Assembly: GCA_014650475.1 (NCBI GenBank)
Contig: BMVA01000005.1
Location: forward strand, 116,026-180,025
Direction: 5' to 3'
DNA length: 64,000 nt
DNA from: Streptomyces albogriseolus
GTDB lineage: Bacteria; Actinomycetota; Actinomycetes; Streptomycetales; Streptomycetaceae
Shown: positions 8,782 to 17,177 of the stretch, in pieces
Layout of the letters: each line of letters opens with the position of its first letter
Numbering within the stretch: position 1 is the first letter of the stretch
Made by a program: the position numbers and the translations under genes
The notes under the pieces: generated by a model
Database searches by the model: none
What the model saw: only the letters and a program-made list of their open reading frames with translations
Told to the model about the DNA's origin: nothing

Positions 8782-8955
8782 CCCGCCGCGCGGAGGGCTA
8801 CTTCACCCGTCCGAGTGGCGTCGCTTCATGAGCGGACGGTGAACGGTTCCGGGCGGTCCCTGTGCTCTTTGCCCGGTCCCGGCAACGTCGACCCGGCGTC
8901 CTCGTCCGGAGGCGTGCAGTGCGGGGCGGCCGGGGGCCCGGTCAGGATGCGGGGC

Positions 8956-9198
8956 ATGACCGGACGGACGAACCCGCGGCGGAAGGGATCCTCCCCTCCG
9001 TCCCGCGAACCCTCTCAGAACGACTCACCGCCTCCTGATGCCGTGGCCGAGGTGGTCACGCGTTTCGAGGCGTACGCGCGGGCCCGTGCGGCCCGGGACA
9101 GCCTGCTGCCGGGGGCGCGCACCGGTCCCTGGCACGAGCAGCGCGCCTTCGACGACCTCCAGGCGGCCGTCGCCCGCCTCCGCGACGGCATGCGCTGA
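8956..9198 (+). CDS. Small hypothetical protein, 80 aa
   Basis: Not recognised. The N-terminal 30 residues are Pro/Ser/Arg rich and probably disordered; the rest (AVAEVVTRFEAYARARAARD and WHEQRAFDDLQAAVARLRDG) looks helical. Codon third positions are almost all G or C in the second half, supporting real coding. ATG at 8947 or 8956 are both possible; GGGG precedes the latter. It converges on the PP2C phosphatase gene with a large hairpin between them. Confidence 0.55.
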   Translation: MTGRTNPRRKGSSPPSREPSQNDSPPPDAVAEVVTRFEAYARARAARDSLLPGARTGPWHEQRAFDDLQAAVARLRDGMR

Positions 9199-9210
9199 CC
9201 GGCAGAGGGC

Positions 9211-9258
9211 TCGGCACCCTTCCGGCGCCCGGTCAGCCGCGCTCCGGAAGGGTGCCGA
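9211..9258. terminator. Hairpin spanning the stop codon of the PP2C gene
   Basis: Perfect 15-bp inverted repeat TCGGCACCCTTCCGG (9211-9225) / CCGGAAGGGTGCCGA (9244-9258). The second arm is inside the last codons of the minus-strand phosphatase, and the stop codon (9233-9235) sits in the loop. It probably terminates both convergent genes. Confidence 0.6.
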
Positions 9259-10954
9259 CGCGTACGGCGAGGACGGCGACGTCGTCTTCGTTGTCGGCGG
9301 GGCGCGCCCTGCGGAGCAGCTCGTCGGTGAACGCCCCGACCGGGCGGTGAGCGAGCGCGGCCGCGTGCCGGCGCAGCCGCTCCAGTCCCTCGTCGATGAC
9401 ATGGCTGGGGGCCTCGACCAGCCCGTCCGTGTAGAGGACGAGGGTGGCGCCCGGGGGCAGGACCGTCACTCCGTCGGCGCGCGGCCGGTCGGCGCCGGTG
9501 CCCAGCAGCAGCCCGCCGCCGTCCGTGAGGAAACCGGCGACGCCCTCACGGGTGACCAGCAGCGGCGGCGGATGGCCGGCGTTGGTCCAGCGCAGGGTCC
9601 ACCGCCCCTCGTCGTCCGTGCCGAGGACGGCGAGCACCAGGGTGGCCATGGTGACGTCGGTGATGCGGAGCACGGCCCGGTCCACCCGCTCGACGACGAG
9701 GCCGGGCGGCTCGTCCCGCGAGGACCAGGCGTAGGAGCGCAGCACGTTGCGGAGCTGGGCCATGCCCGCGGCGGCGTCCAGGTCGTGCCCGGAGACGTCT
9801 CCGATGACCAGGGCCGTGTCACCGTCCCCGAGGGTGAAGGCGTCGTACCAGTCGCCGCCGACGTGGGAGGCGTCCGGCGCGGGCAGGTAGCGGGACGTCA
9901 TCTCCAGACCGGGGACGCGCGGCAGCTGGGGCAGCAGATAGCGCTGCATGGTCTCGGCGACCTTGCGCTGCCGCTGGTAGAGGCGGGCGTTGTCCAGGGC
10001 CAGTCCGGCGCGGCGGGTGATGTCCTCGAGCAGGGTGAGGTCGGCGGGGGTGAACGCGTCGGCCCGTTCGGAGCGGCCGAGGGTCAGGGCGCCGAGGACC
10101 TCGCGCAGGCCGCGGATGGGCGCGATGGCCGCCGAGTGCATACCCGTGGCCTCGAACAGCCGGCGTTGCTCGACGGCGATGCCCGAGTCGGGGGACCGCT
10201 CGTACGTCTCGGGGCCCGCGATCGTCGAGGAGACGCCGCGCAGGGCCCGGGACAGCGGCATCGGGGACTCGGCGGGGACGGGCGCCATCGGTCCCTCGAG
10301 GTCGCGGCGGGACACAGGGACGCCGTCCTTCAGGTGCACCACCTTGGTGCGCCACACCTCGTCGCGTTCGCTGATCAGGTCGATCACCGCCCAGTCCGCG
10401 AGGCGCGGCAGCACCAGGGACACCAGCCGGCGCAGCGCCTCGTCGACGGAGAGGGTGGACGTCAGCTGGGTGGTCATCTCCGCCAGCAGGGCGAGCCGCT
10501 CCAGCTCGTCGAGCGTCCCCTCGCGGGCCGTGGCGGGGCCGGGCGCCTCGGCGGGCTCCTCGCGGGGGTGGAAGAGGACGAGCACGCAGGTGTCGTCGGT
10601 TGCGGCGTCGTACGGGGCGATGCTCCAGGCCACGGGGAGCAGCGTGCCGTCGCCCTTCTCGAACCACTCGCCTTCGTCCTGGGCCGGGCGGCCCGCGAGG
10701 AAGGCGTGGCGCATGTGGCACTGCGAGGTCGGCATGGTCTCGCCGCGGGCGTTGCGGTGCAGCAGGTCGTGCGCGTCGGCACCGACGAGTCCGGCCGCCG
10801 GCCGGCCCAGCAGCCGCTCGGCGACGGCGTTGACGGCGAGGATCACCCCGCGTCCGTCCACCACGTAGGCGCCGGTGCCGATCGGGGTGAGCATGTCGCC
10901 GATCACGCCGGCCGTCTCCCCGCCGGGTCGTGGCCCTCCGGCCGCCGTCTCCAT
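9233..10954 (-). CDS. PAS-GAF-PP2C (SpoIIE-type) protein phosphatase
   Basis: Serine/threonine phosphatase of the RsbU/SpoIIE class, likely dephosphorylating a STAS anti-anti-sigma factor. The 573-aa protein has a PAS domain (about 20-130; GAYVVDGRGVILAVNAVAERLLG), a GAF domain (about 150-310) and a PP2C-SpoIIE domain (about 335-570) with metal-binding VGGDWYD, VIGDVSGHDLDAAAGM and LVLYTDGLVEAP. No HATPase domain is seen. ATG at 10954 has GGAGGAGG 5 bases upstream. The divergent STAS gene begins about 310 bases away and is an attractive partner. Confidence 0.93.
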   Translation of the reverse strand: METAAGGPRPGGETAGVIGDMLTPIGTGAYVVDGRGVILAVNAVAERLLGRPAAGLVGADAHDLLHRNARGETMPTSQCHMRHAFLAGRPAQDEGEWFEKGDGTLLPVAWSIAPYDAATDDTCVLVLFHPREEPAEAPGPATAREGTLDELERLALLAEMTTQLTSTLSVDEALRRLVSLVLPRLADWAVIDLISERDEVWRTKVVHLKDGVPVSRRDLEGPMAPVPAESPMPLSRALRGVSSTIAGPETYERSPDSGIAVEQRRLFEATGMHSAAIAPIRGLREVLGALTLGRSERADAFTPADLTLLEDITRRAGLALDNARLYQRQRKVAETMQRYLLPQLPRVPGLEMTSRYLPAPDASHVGGDWYDAFTLGDGDTALVIGDVSGHDLDAAAGMAQLRNVLRSYAWSSRDEPPGLVVERVDRAVLRITDVTMATLVLAVLGTDDEGRWTLRWTNAGHPPPLLVTREGVAGFLTDGGGLLLGTGADRPRADGVTVLPPGATLVLYTDGLVEAPSHVIDEGLERLRRHAAALAHRPVGAFTDELLRRARPADNEDDVAVLAVRVGTLPERG

Positions 10955-11067
10955 GTCGCCTCCTCCCCGACCGCCGCTCGAGGAACCGGTCGCTGTTCCC
11001 ACGGTTCCGAGTGCCCGGCCGGACTGTGACGGGAGACCGGAAAGCACGACGTGACCCTCCAGATCAT

Positions 11068-11096
11068 CGCACGTCCCCCCCTAGGCGGGACGTGCG
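11068..11096. promoter_or_regulatory. Strong dyad in the 313-base PP2C/STAS intergenic region
   Basis: Perfect 10-bp arms CGCACGTCCC / GGGACGTGCG with a 9-base loop centred on CCTAGG. It lies between the divergent phosphatase (start 10954) and STAS gene (start 11268). Elsewhere in 10955-11267 only a possible -10, TAGGAT, near 11180 is noticeable. It could be a shared operator; it is in the wrong place to terminate a called gene. Confidence 0.45.
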
Positions 11097-11267
11097 CCCC
11101 GGAGGCACCCGCATGGAGAGGACCGGGGCGGGTAGGCGGAGCGACGGCCCGGGGGTGGGCGAGTCACCTGCCCGGATTTCGTAGGATGAACCGGCCGGCC
11201 GGGCACCGTGGGATGGGCGGAGGTCGGGTCCACCCGCATGCGCCGAACACCCCGCCGAGGAGATTCC

Positions 11268-11636
11268 GTGTCCGTACCGGACGAGACGTTCACCGTCACC
11301 CCCCGCCAGAGCGCCTCGGGACCCTACGTGCTCGAGGTGGCCGGGGAGCTCGACCATCACACGGCCCCGCTGCTGACGGAGGCCGTCAACGAGGCGCCGT
11401 TCGGTCCGTACGGCGTGGTGCTCGACCTGTCCGGGCTGACCTTCTGCGACTCGTCGGGGATCACCGTGTTCGTGACGGCGCACCGGCGGTCGTGGGACAA
11501 GGGCTCGCAGCTCAGCCTGGCCGGGGTGGCCCCGGCCCAGATGCGGGTCCTGCGCATGGTGGGGCTGGACGAGGTGTTCACCTTCCACGCCGGCGTCGAG
11601 GAGGCGCTCCGCGCCGCCGGGCCGCCCCTGCCCTGA
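11268..11636 (+). CDS. STAS-domain anti-sigma factor antagonist
   Basis: 122-aa anti-anti-sigma factor that binds an anti-sigma kinase when unphosphorylated. The STAS fold is clear: VTPRQSASGPYVLEVAGELD, then VVLDLSGLTFCDSSGITVF, with the phosphorylatable serine at Ser62/Ser63 of the DSSG motif. GTG at 11268 is preceded by GAGGAG 5 bases upstream. The adjacent divergent PP2C phosphatase suggests a partner-switching pair, with the cognate kinase and sigma factor outside this window. Confidence 0.93.
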   Translation: MSVPDETFTVTPRQSASGPYVLEVAGELDHHTAPLLTEAVNEAPFGPYGVVLDLSGLTFCDSSGITVFVTAHRRSWDKGSQLSLAGVAPAQMRVLRMVGLDEVFTFHAGVEEALRAAGPPLP

Positions 11637-11744
11637 CCGGGAGACGCCTCCTCACCCGCACGGGTGCGCGGGTCTTGCCTCTCCCGCCGCCCCGCGGGCA
11701 GGGTCCTCTCGGCGGACCTCGCCCTGGTGGAAGGAGCGCAGACG

Positions 11745-11777
11745 ATGGCGCACGTACGGCAGGCAGGCCCGCGGTGA
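11745..11777 (+). CDS. Ten-codon leader cistron overlapping the reductase start
   Basis: An ATG with a very strong Shine-Dalgarno (GGAAGGAG at 11729-11736, 8 bases away) opens a 10-residue ORF (MAHVRQAGPR) whose TGA overlaps the GTG of the next gene as GTGA. The reductase's own GTG has only a weak site, so ribosomes probably arrive by coupling. A frameshifted annotation of one longer gene is an alternative. Confidence 0.45.
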   Translation: MAHVRQAGPR

Positions 11778-12394
11778 GCGCGCGGGCGGGCAAGGTGGTC
11801 TGTGATCTCACCGTCTCCCTCGACGGTTACGCCGCCGGGCCCGGGCAGAGCGAGGAGCGGCCGTTCGGCGACGACGGCGGCGACGGCTCGGGCGCGACGC
11901 TGCACGCCTGGATGTTCGAGGACGCCGACGAGAACCGGGCCGAGACCGACCTGCTCGGCTCCGCGCGGGCCTTCGTCATGGGGCGCAACATGTTCGGCCC
12001 CGTGCGGGGCCCGTGGGACCGGCCGTGGAACGGCTGGTGGGGCGACGAACCGCCGTTCCACGCCCCGGTGTTCGTGCTGACGCACCACGCGCGGGAGCCT
12101 CAGCCGATGGCCGGCGGGACCACGTTCCACTTCGTCACCGACGGGATCGGGGCGGCGCTGGAGCGGGCGCGGGCGGCGGCCGGTGACGGCGACGTGGCGG
12201 TCGCGGGCGGCGCGACCACGGTGAACCAGTACCTCGCCGCCGGGCTGATCGAGGAGCTGCGGCTGCACGTCGTGCCGCTGACGCTCGGGGCGGGACCCCG
12301 TCTGTTCGACGGGGTCCCGCCCCTGGAGCTGGCGCAGGTGGCGTCACGGCCGGCCCGGAGGGTCACCCACCTGACCTACGAGGTGCTTGGCTGA
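11774..12394 (+). CDS. Dihydrofolate-reductase-like protein (RibD C-terminal domain family)
   Basis: 206-aa NADPH-binding reductase of the RibD_C/DHFR fold. It shows the family opening KVVCDLTVSLDGYAAG, the AFVMGRNMFG motif, PVFVLTHHARE, and the dinucleotide-binding region GDVAVAGGATTVNQYLAAGLIEELRLHVVPL. Stand-alone members have unknown substrates and are often called deaminase-reductases. GTG at 11774 overlaps the short leader cistron by four bases. The stop is five bases from the convergent ThuA-type gene's stop. Confidence 0.88.
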   Translation: MSARAGKVVCDLTVSLDGYAAGPGQSEERPFGDDGGDGSGATLHAWMFEDADENRAETDLLGSARAFVMGRNMFGPVRGPWDRPWNGWWGDEPPFHAPVFVLTHHAREPQPMAGGTTFHFVTDGIGAALERARAAAGDGDVAVAGGATTVNQYLAAGLIEELRLHVVPLTLGAGPRLFDGVPPLELAQVASRPARRVTHLTYEVLG

Positions 12395-12399
12395 GCCCC

Positions 12400-14142
12400 T
12401 CAGGGGAGGGTCCACTTCTGGTTGGGTCCGGTGTGGCAGGTCCACAGGTGGACGGGTGTGCGGTCCTCCCAGGTACCGCCCGAGGCGTCCAGGCACTTGC
12501 CCGACTGCGGATTGCGCACCGTCCCGTCGGACTGCGCGGCCCACACCTGCGCACCGGTCCCGTTGCACGTCCACAACTGGATCCGCGTGCCGTCCAGGCT
12601 TCCGCCCCCGGACACGTCCAGGCACTTGCCGAGCGCCCGCAGCGTCCCGTCGCCCGGCACCGTCCACCGCTGGGCGGCGGAGGAGTTGCAGGTGTAGATC
12701 TGCACCCGCGTCCCGTCCGCCGTCCCCGCGTTGTCCACGTCCAGGCACTTACCGTTGACACCCCGGATCTCCCCGGTGCGGGGTCCTGGGGTGGCGCCGT
12801 TCTGCGTGAGGCGGATGTTGCGGAAGGACACCTCGTCGCCGTCGCCGTGGTTCTGCAGGCCGATGTGGCCGTCGCGCAGGCTGCGGGCGGGGTCGGTGCC
12901 GGTGAAGTCGTTGATCTTCCGGCCGTTGAGGAAGATCTCCAGCCGTTCGCCGGTGACGCGGAGTTCGTACGTGTTCCACTCCCCCGGCGGGTTGAGGGCC
13001 GCGTCCCGGGCGGCGGTGTCGGCGGACCGGAAGCCGTAGACGGCGCCGGTGGTGCGGTCGGCCGTGTCGGTGGCGTCGATCTGGATCTCGTAGCCGTGGT
13101 CGACGGCGGACCACGGGTCGTCGGAGGCGGGGAAGCCCAGGAAGACGCCGGAGTTGTCGTCGCCGTGCAGCTTCCAGTCGAGCTTGAGGGAGTAGTCGCC
13201 GGTGATCTCCCGGTCGTACCAGTACAGGCCCATGCCGCCCTGGGAGGTGAGGGTGCCGTCGTTCAGGGTGAAGCCGCCGGGGCCCGCCTGTTTCCAGCCG
13301 GTGGTGCCGGTGCCGTCGAACAGCGGGGTGTAGCCGGACTCGGGGCGGCAGTCGGCCTGCGTGGTGCCCGCGGCCCAGCGGATGCCGCCGAGGAGGTGGC
13401 GGCGGAAGGCCGGCTCGGCGTAGGACTCGGCCGTGTGACCGCCGCCGGTGTAGAAGGCCCGGCCGCCCGCGTAGTCCTTGCACCAGGCGATCGGATGGTC
13501 GCCGGACATGGTGCCGCCGGAGTAGCTGGACTCGTCCAGGGAGGCGAGGACGTGGGCGGTGGTGCGGGGGTTGGTGCGGTAGTTGTACCACTCGTCGGTG
13601 CGCTGCCAGGCCGCGCCGAGATGCGCGGTGGCGTCGTGCGCCCGGTCCTCGACCCGGACGGTGGCGGGCTGGATCGCCGGGTGGGACTGGAACAGGGCGC
13701 CGGCCAGGCCCGCGTAGAAGGGCCAGTCGTACTCGGTGTCGGCGGCGGCGTGGATGCCGACGTAGCCGCCGCCCGCGCCCATGTACTGCTCGAGCGCGGT
13801 CTCCTGGGCGGGGCCGAGGACGTCGCCCGTGGTGGAGAGGAAGACGACGGCCCGGTACTGCGCGAGGTTGGCGGTGGTGAAGGCGGCCGGGTCCTCGGTG
13901 GCGGTCACGGTGAAGTCGTGGGCCGCGCCCAGTTCACGCAGGGCCGTGACGCCCTCGTCGATGGAGTCGTGCCGGAAGCCCGCCGTCCGGGAGAAGACGA
14001 GGATCCGGTACGCGGGGTCGGCCGCCGGTGCGGCCTCTTGGGGCGCGGCGGGCGCGGCGCCGGGGGTCGCGGCGGCCTGAGGGGTCAGGCAGAGCGCGGC
14101 GCCGGCGATCAGGGCGAGTGCTGCTTTCCAGGGGGTGCGCAT
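12400..14142 (-). CDS. Secreted ThuA + DUF1080 (3-keto-disaccharide hydrolase-like) + CBM13 protein
   Basis: Extracellular multidomain carbohydrate-active protein, 580 aa. A Sec-type signal peptide (about 1-27) is followed by a ThuA-like glutamine-amidotransferase fold (about 40-250, YRILVFSRTAGFRHDSI onward), a DUF1080/3-keto-disaccharide hydrolase-like lectin fold (about 275-440), and a C-terminal ricin-type beta-trefoil (about 455-580) with repeated GKCLDV...QxW motifs. GGAAGGAGG precedes the ATG. It lies 17 bases downstream of the secreted dehydrogenase gene, so the two are an operon. Its CBM13 module is nearly identical in DNA to that of the upstream gene. Confidence 0.92.
   Translation of the reverse strand: MRTPWKAALALIAGAALCLTPQAAATPGAAPAAPQEAAPAADPAYRILVFSRTAGFRHDSIDEGVTALRELGAAHDFTVTATEDPAAFTTANLAQYRAVVFLSTTGDVLGPAQETALEQYMGAGGGYVGIHAAADTEYDWPFYAGLAGALFQSHPAIQPATVRVEDRAHDATAHLGAAWQRTDEWYNYRTNPRTTAHVLASLDESSYSGGTMSGDHPIAWCKDYAGGRAFYTGGGHTAESYAEPAFRRHLLGGIRWAAGTTQADCRPESGYTPLFDGTGTTGWKQAGPGGFTLNDGTLTSQGGMGLYWYDREITGDYSLKLDWKLHGDDNSGVFLGFPASDDPWSAVDHGYEIQIDATDTADRTTGAVYGFRSADTAARDAALNPPGEWNTYELRVTGERLEIFLNGRKINDFTGTDPARSLRDGHIGLQNHGDGDEVSFRNIRLTQNGATPGPRTGEIRGVNGKCLDVDNAGTADGTRVQIYTCNSSAAQRWTVPGDGTLRALGKCLDVSGGGSLDGTRIQLWTCNGTGAQVWAAQSDGTVRNPQSGKCLDASGGTWEDRTPVHLWTCHTGPNQKWTLP
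12407..12782. repeat. CBM13 direct repeat, copy 1
   Basis: 376-base segment encoding the beta-trefoil of the ThuA gene. It aligns without gaps to 14167-14542 (constant offset 1760) with 10 mismatches counted by eye, about 97% identity. Divergence resumes immediately upstream of the trefoil in both genes. Confidence 0.95.
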
Positions 14143-14159
14143 GGTGGGTCGCCTCCTTC

Positions 14160-17018
14160 CTACGGCAGGGTCCACTTCTGGTTGGGTCCGGTGTGGCAGG
14201 TCCACAGATGGACCGGTGTGCGGTCCTCCCAGGTGCCGCCCGAGGCGTCCAGGCACTTGCCCGACTGCGGATTGCGCACCGTCCCGTCGGACTGCGCGGC
14301 CCACACCTGCGCACCGGTCCCGTTGCACGTCCACAACTGGACACGGGTGCCGTCCAGGCTTCCGCCCCCGGACACGTCCAGGCACTTGCCGAGCGCCCGC
14401 AGCGTCCCGTCGCCGGACACCGTCCACCGCTGGGCGGCGGAGGAGTTGCAGGTGTAGATCTGCACCCGCGTCCCGTCCGCCGTCCCCGCGTTGTCCACGT
14501 CCAGGCACTTACCGTTGACGCCCTGGATCTCCCCGGTGCGGGTGGGGCCGGCGGTGGTGTCGAAGGAGAACTCGTCCACGTCGAACAGCGGGCCCGCGCC
14601 GCCCTTGAAGACGAGGTGCAGGGTGGTCGAGGCGGCGGGTTGGCCGCTCAGGGGCGCTGTGACGTCCCGGAAGATGTCCCAGCCGCCCGTGACCGGCACG
14701 GTGGCCGTGCCGAGGAGGGTCCCGGCCAGGGAGCCGGCGCGGATCTCGATCGTGCCGCCGCTGCCCGCCGAGGAGACGCGGGCGGTGAAGAGGGAGGCGT
14801 TGTCGAGGCTGTACGGGGCGAAGGAGATCCAGTCGCCGTTGTGGATCTCGCCGACGGTCCTGCCGCCGTGCGCGGACGCCTTGTCGATGATCTGCGTGCC
14901 GGCGGAGTCCCCGTGGTGCTCGGCCTGCCGGTGGCTGGGCTGGGTGATGTGCTGGTCGTGGGTGGTGAGGGCGGGCTGGCCGCCCGCGCCCCGGTCGGTG
15001 TACTCGGCGTCGACGACGCCGAAGATGTTGGCGTTCGGGTCGTGTTCGCCGTCGGCCAGGGTCCGCAGGGTGCCGGTGCAGCCGGTGGCCGAGGTCTGCG
15101 GGTGGCCGTGGCTGTCGTGGCCGATGACGAAGGTGACCTTCACCCGGGAGCAGTCGACGGCGCCGTCCTCCGGGTCGGTCACGGTCACCCTGAAGGGGAT
15201 GGCCGCGCCGAAGTCGTAGATGCGGCCGTCGGCGGGGGTGTCGATGCGCACGGTCGGGGCCGTGTTGCCGACGGTGATCCGCACCGAGGCGGTGGCCGAC
15301 CTGCCGGTGGGGTCGGTGACCTTGACGGTCGCCGTGTACTGCCCGTTGGCCGTGTACGTGTGCGACGGATCGGCGGCGGTGGAGGTGGCGCCGTCGCCGA
15401 AGGTCCAGGCGTAGCTGAGCGTGTCGCCGTCGGGGTCGGTGGTGCCGGCCGAGGAGAAGGCGACCTCGAGGGGCGCGACGCCCGAGGTGATGTCCGCGGT
15501 GGCCTGGGCGACCGGGGCGCGTCCGCCGGTGACGTGCTCGATGCGGTACAGGGCGGAGTTGTGGTCGCCGTTGAAGTAGCCGGTGCCGTAGTCCAGGACG
15601 TAGAGGGCGCCGTCCGGGCCGAAGGCCATGTCCATCACCTGGGTGCCGTTCCAGGGGAAGGCGTTGATGGACTGCACGGTCCCGTCGCCGCCGGTCTCGA
15701 TGCGCTTGATCCAGCGGCGGCCGAACTCCCCGGCGAAGAAGTCGCCGTCGTACTCCTCCGGGAACTTCACGTCGGAGGCGGAGTCCGCGTCGTAGCGGTA
15801 GACGGGTCCGCCCATGGGGGATTCGGAGCCGGTGCCGAACTCCGGTACGGAGCCGCCGTCATAGGGGATCCAGGCGGGCTGGGCGGGCGGGAGGTCGGTC
15901 AGGCCGGTGTTGCGCGGCGAGGTGTTCCTCGGGGCGGAGCAGTCGAAGCGGGCGCCGGAGGATCCGGAGGCGAAGTCGTGGTCGACGTAGGCGTCGTTCC
16001 TGCCGGTGCAGTAGGGCCAGCCGTAGTTGCCGGCCCGGGTGATGCGGTTGAACTCGACCTGTCCGGCGGGGCCTCGGGACGGGCTTGCCGTCCCCGCGTC
16101 CGGGCCGTAGTCGCCGACGTACACCGTCCCGGTGGCCTGGTCGACGCTCATGCGGAACGGATTGCGGAAGCCCATCGCGTAGATCTCGGGGCGGGTCCTC
16201 CCGGTGCCCGGGGGGAAGAGGTTGCCGGGCGGGACGGTGTAACTGCCGTCGGCCTGGACCTTGATGCGCAGGATCTTGCCGCGCAGGTCGTTGGTGTTGC
16301 CGGCCGAACGCTGGGCGTCGTAGGCGGGGTTGCGGGAGGCGCGCTCGTCGATGGGGGTGTAGCCGTCGGAGGCGAAGGGGTTGGTGTCGTCGCCGGTCGA
16401 CAGGTACAGGTTGCCGTCCGCGTCGAAGTCGATGTCGCCGCCGACGTGGCAGCACAGGCCCCGGGAGGCGGGCACGTCGAGGATCTTCCTCTCGCTCGCC
16501 GTGTCCAGGGTGCCGTCGGGCCGCAGGACGAAGCGGGAGAGCCGGTTGACGCCGTCGAAGGGGGCGAAGTCGGCGGCGCTGCCGTCGGACGGGGCGTCCC
16601 CGGCGGGGGTGTCCAGCTTGGGCGCGTAGTAGAGGTAGACGAAGCGGTTGGCGGCGAAGCCGGGGTCGACGGCGACGCCCTGCAGGCCCTCCTCGTCGTG
16701 GCTGTAGACGTCGAGCCTGCCCGCGACGGTGGTGGTGCCGCTCGCGTCCGTGCGGCGCAGGGTGCCGTCGCGGGAGGTGTGCAGGACCGAGCGGTCGGGC
16801 AGCACGGCCAGGGTCATGGGCTCGCCCGTCTCGGCCACGCCTTTGGCGAGGGTCACCTGCTGGAAGTCCTCGGCGGCGTTCGCCCGGTCGACGGGGGCGG
16901 GGGCAGTGGCGGGGGCGGCGGTCGCCGCGGGGCCCAGGGGGAGGGCCAGCGCGGCGGCGCAGGTCAGTGCGGTCAGCAGGGTGCGGACACGTCTGTGTCC
17001 GAGCGGTCTCGTGCGCAC
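14160..17018 (-). CDS. Secreted PQQ-type sugar dehydrogenase with PKD, CBM6 and CBM13 modules
   Basis: 952-aa exported protein. A signal peptide (about 1-36) precedes a glucose/sorbosone-dehydrogenase beta-propeller (about 45-485; VAVDPGFAANRFVYLYY, CCHVGGDIDFDADGNLYLSTGDD, PEIYAMGFRNPFRMSVD), a PKD domain (about 495-575), an Ig-like linker with paired cysteines, a CBM6-like module (about 690-825, ending in FDVDEFSF) and a CBM13 trefoil (about 830-952). Such propellers oxidise sugars with PQQ, though some paralogues are non-catalytic. GTG start has GGAGAG upstream. It leads the two-gene operon with the ThuA protein and suggests extracellular polysaccharide or sugar processing. Confidence 0.92.
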   Translation of the reverse strand: MRTRPLGHRRVRTLLTALTCAAALALPLGPAATAAPATAPAPVDRANAAEDFQQVTLAKGVAETGEPMTLAVLPDRSVLHTSRDGTLRRTDASGTTTVAGRLDVYSHDEEGLQGVAVDPGFAANRFVYLYYAPKLDTPAGDAPSDGSAADFAPFDGVNRLSRFVLRPDGTLDTASERKILDVPASRGLCCHVGGDIDFDADGNLYLSTGDDTNPFASDGYTPIDERASRNPAYDAQRSAGNTNDLRGKILRIKVQADGSYTVPPGNLFPPGTGRTRPEIYAMGFRNPFRMSVDQATGTVYVGDYGPDAGTASPSRGPAGQVEFNRITRAGNYGWPYCTGRNDAYVDHDFASGSSGARFDCSAPRNTSPRNTGLTDLPPAQPAWIPYDGGSVPEFGTGSESPMGGPVYRYDADSASDVKFPEEYDGDFFAGEFGRRWIKRIETGGDGTVQSINAFPWNGTQVMDMAFGPDGALYVLDYGTGYFNGDHNSALYRIEHVTGGRAPVAQATADITSGVAPLEVAFSSAGTTDPDGDTLSYAWTFGDGATSTAADPSHTYTANGQYTATVKVTDPTGRSATASVRITVGNTAPTVRIDTPADGRIYDFGAAIPFRVTVTDPEDGAVDCSRVKVTFVIGHDSHGHPQTSATGCTGTLRTLADGEHDPNANIFGVVDAEYTDRGAGGQPALTTHDQHITQPSHRQAEHHGDSAGTQIIDKASAHGGRTVGEIHNGDWISFAPYSLDNASLFTARVSSAGSGGTIEIRAGSLAGTLLGTATVPVTGGWDIFRDVTAPLSGQPAASTTLHLVFKGGAGPLFDVDEFSFDTTAGPTRTGEIQGVNGKCLDVDNAGTADGTRVQIYTCNSSAAQRWTVSGDGTLRALGKCLDVSGGGSLDGTRVQLWTCNGTGAQVWAAQSDGTVRNPQSGKCLDASGGTWEDRTPVHLWTCHTGPNQKWTLP
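14167..14542. repeat. CBM13 direct repeat, copy 2
   Basis: Partner of the copy at 12407-12782, encoding the trefoil at the C-terminus of the dehydrogenase. The near-identity, including synonymous positions, points to recent duplication or ongoing gene conversion. Confidence 0.95.
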
Positions 17019-17177
17019 GGAGCTCTCCAGGGCAGTGGGGGGTGGCGGCAGGCCCCGGGCAGGGGGCTGCCGTGAAGGAGCACAGGCGCGCGCCGTCGCG
17101 CCGTGGAGCGCCGGCCGGTCGGCCCGTGGGCCTCAAAACCGGTGTGTTGCAAGGAAGTTAGCGGGCAGGGCGCGAAC

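Noticed and set aside
6958-9198. Very long plus-strand open frame across ctaD
   Set aside because: It is the antisense shadow of ctaD with Gln/Glu/His/Arg-biased composition; only its last 80 codons (8956-9198) look coding.
12391-12410. Terminator at CCCCT-C-AGGGG between convergent genes
   Set aside because: The palindrome has a one-base loop and cannot form a normal hairpin of useful length.
14028-17075. Plus-strand open frame of about 1000 codons opposite the secreted dehydrogenase
   Set aside because: Gly/Val/Ala/Arg low-complexity translation without domains; the minus strand has clear domains, signal peptide and RBS.
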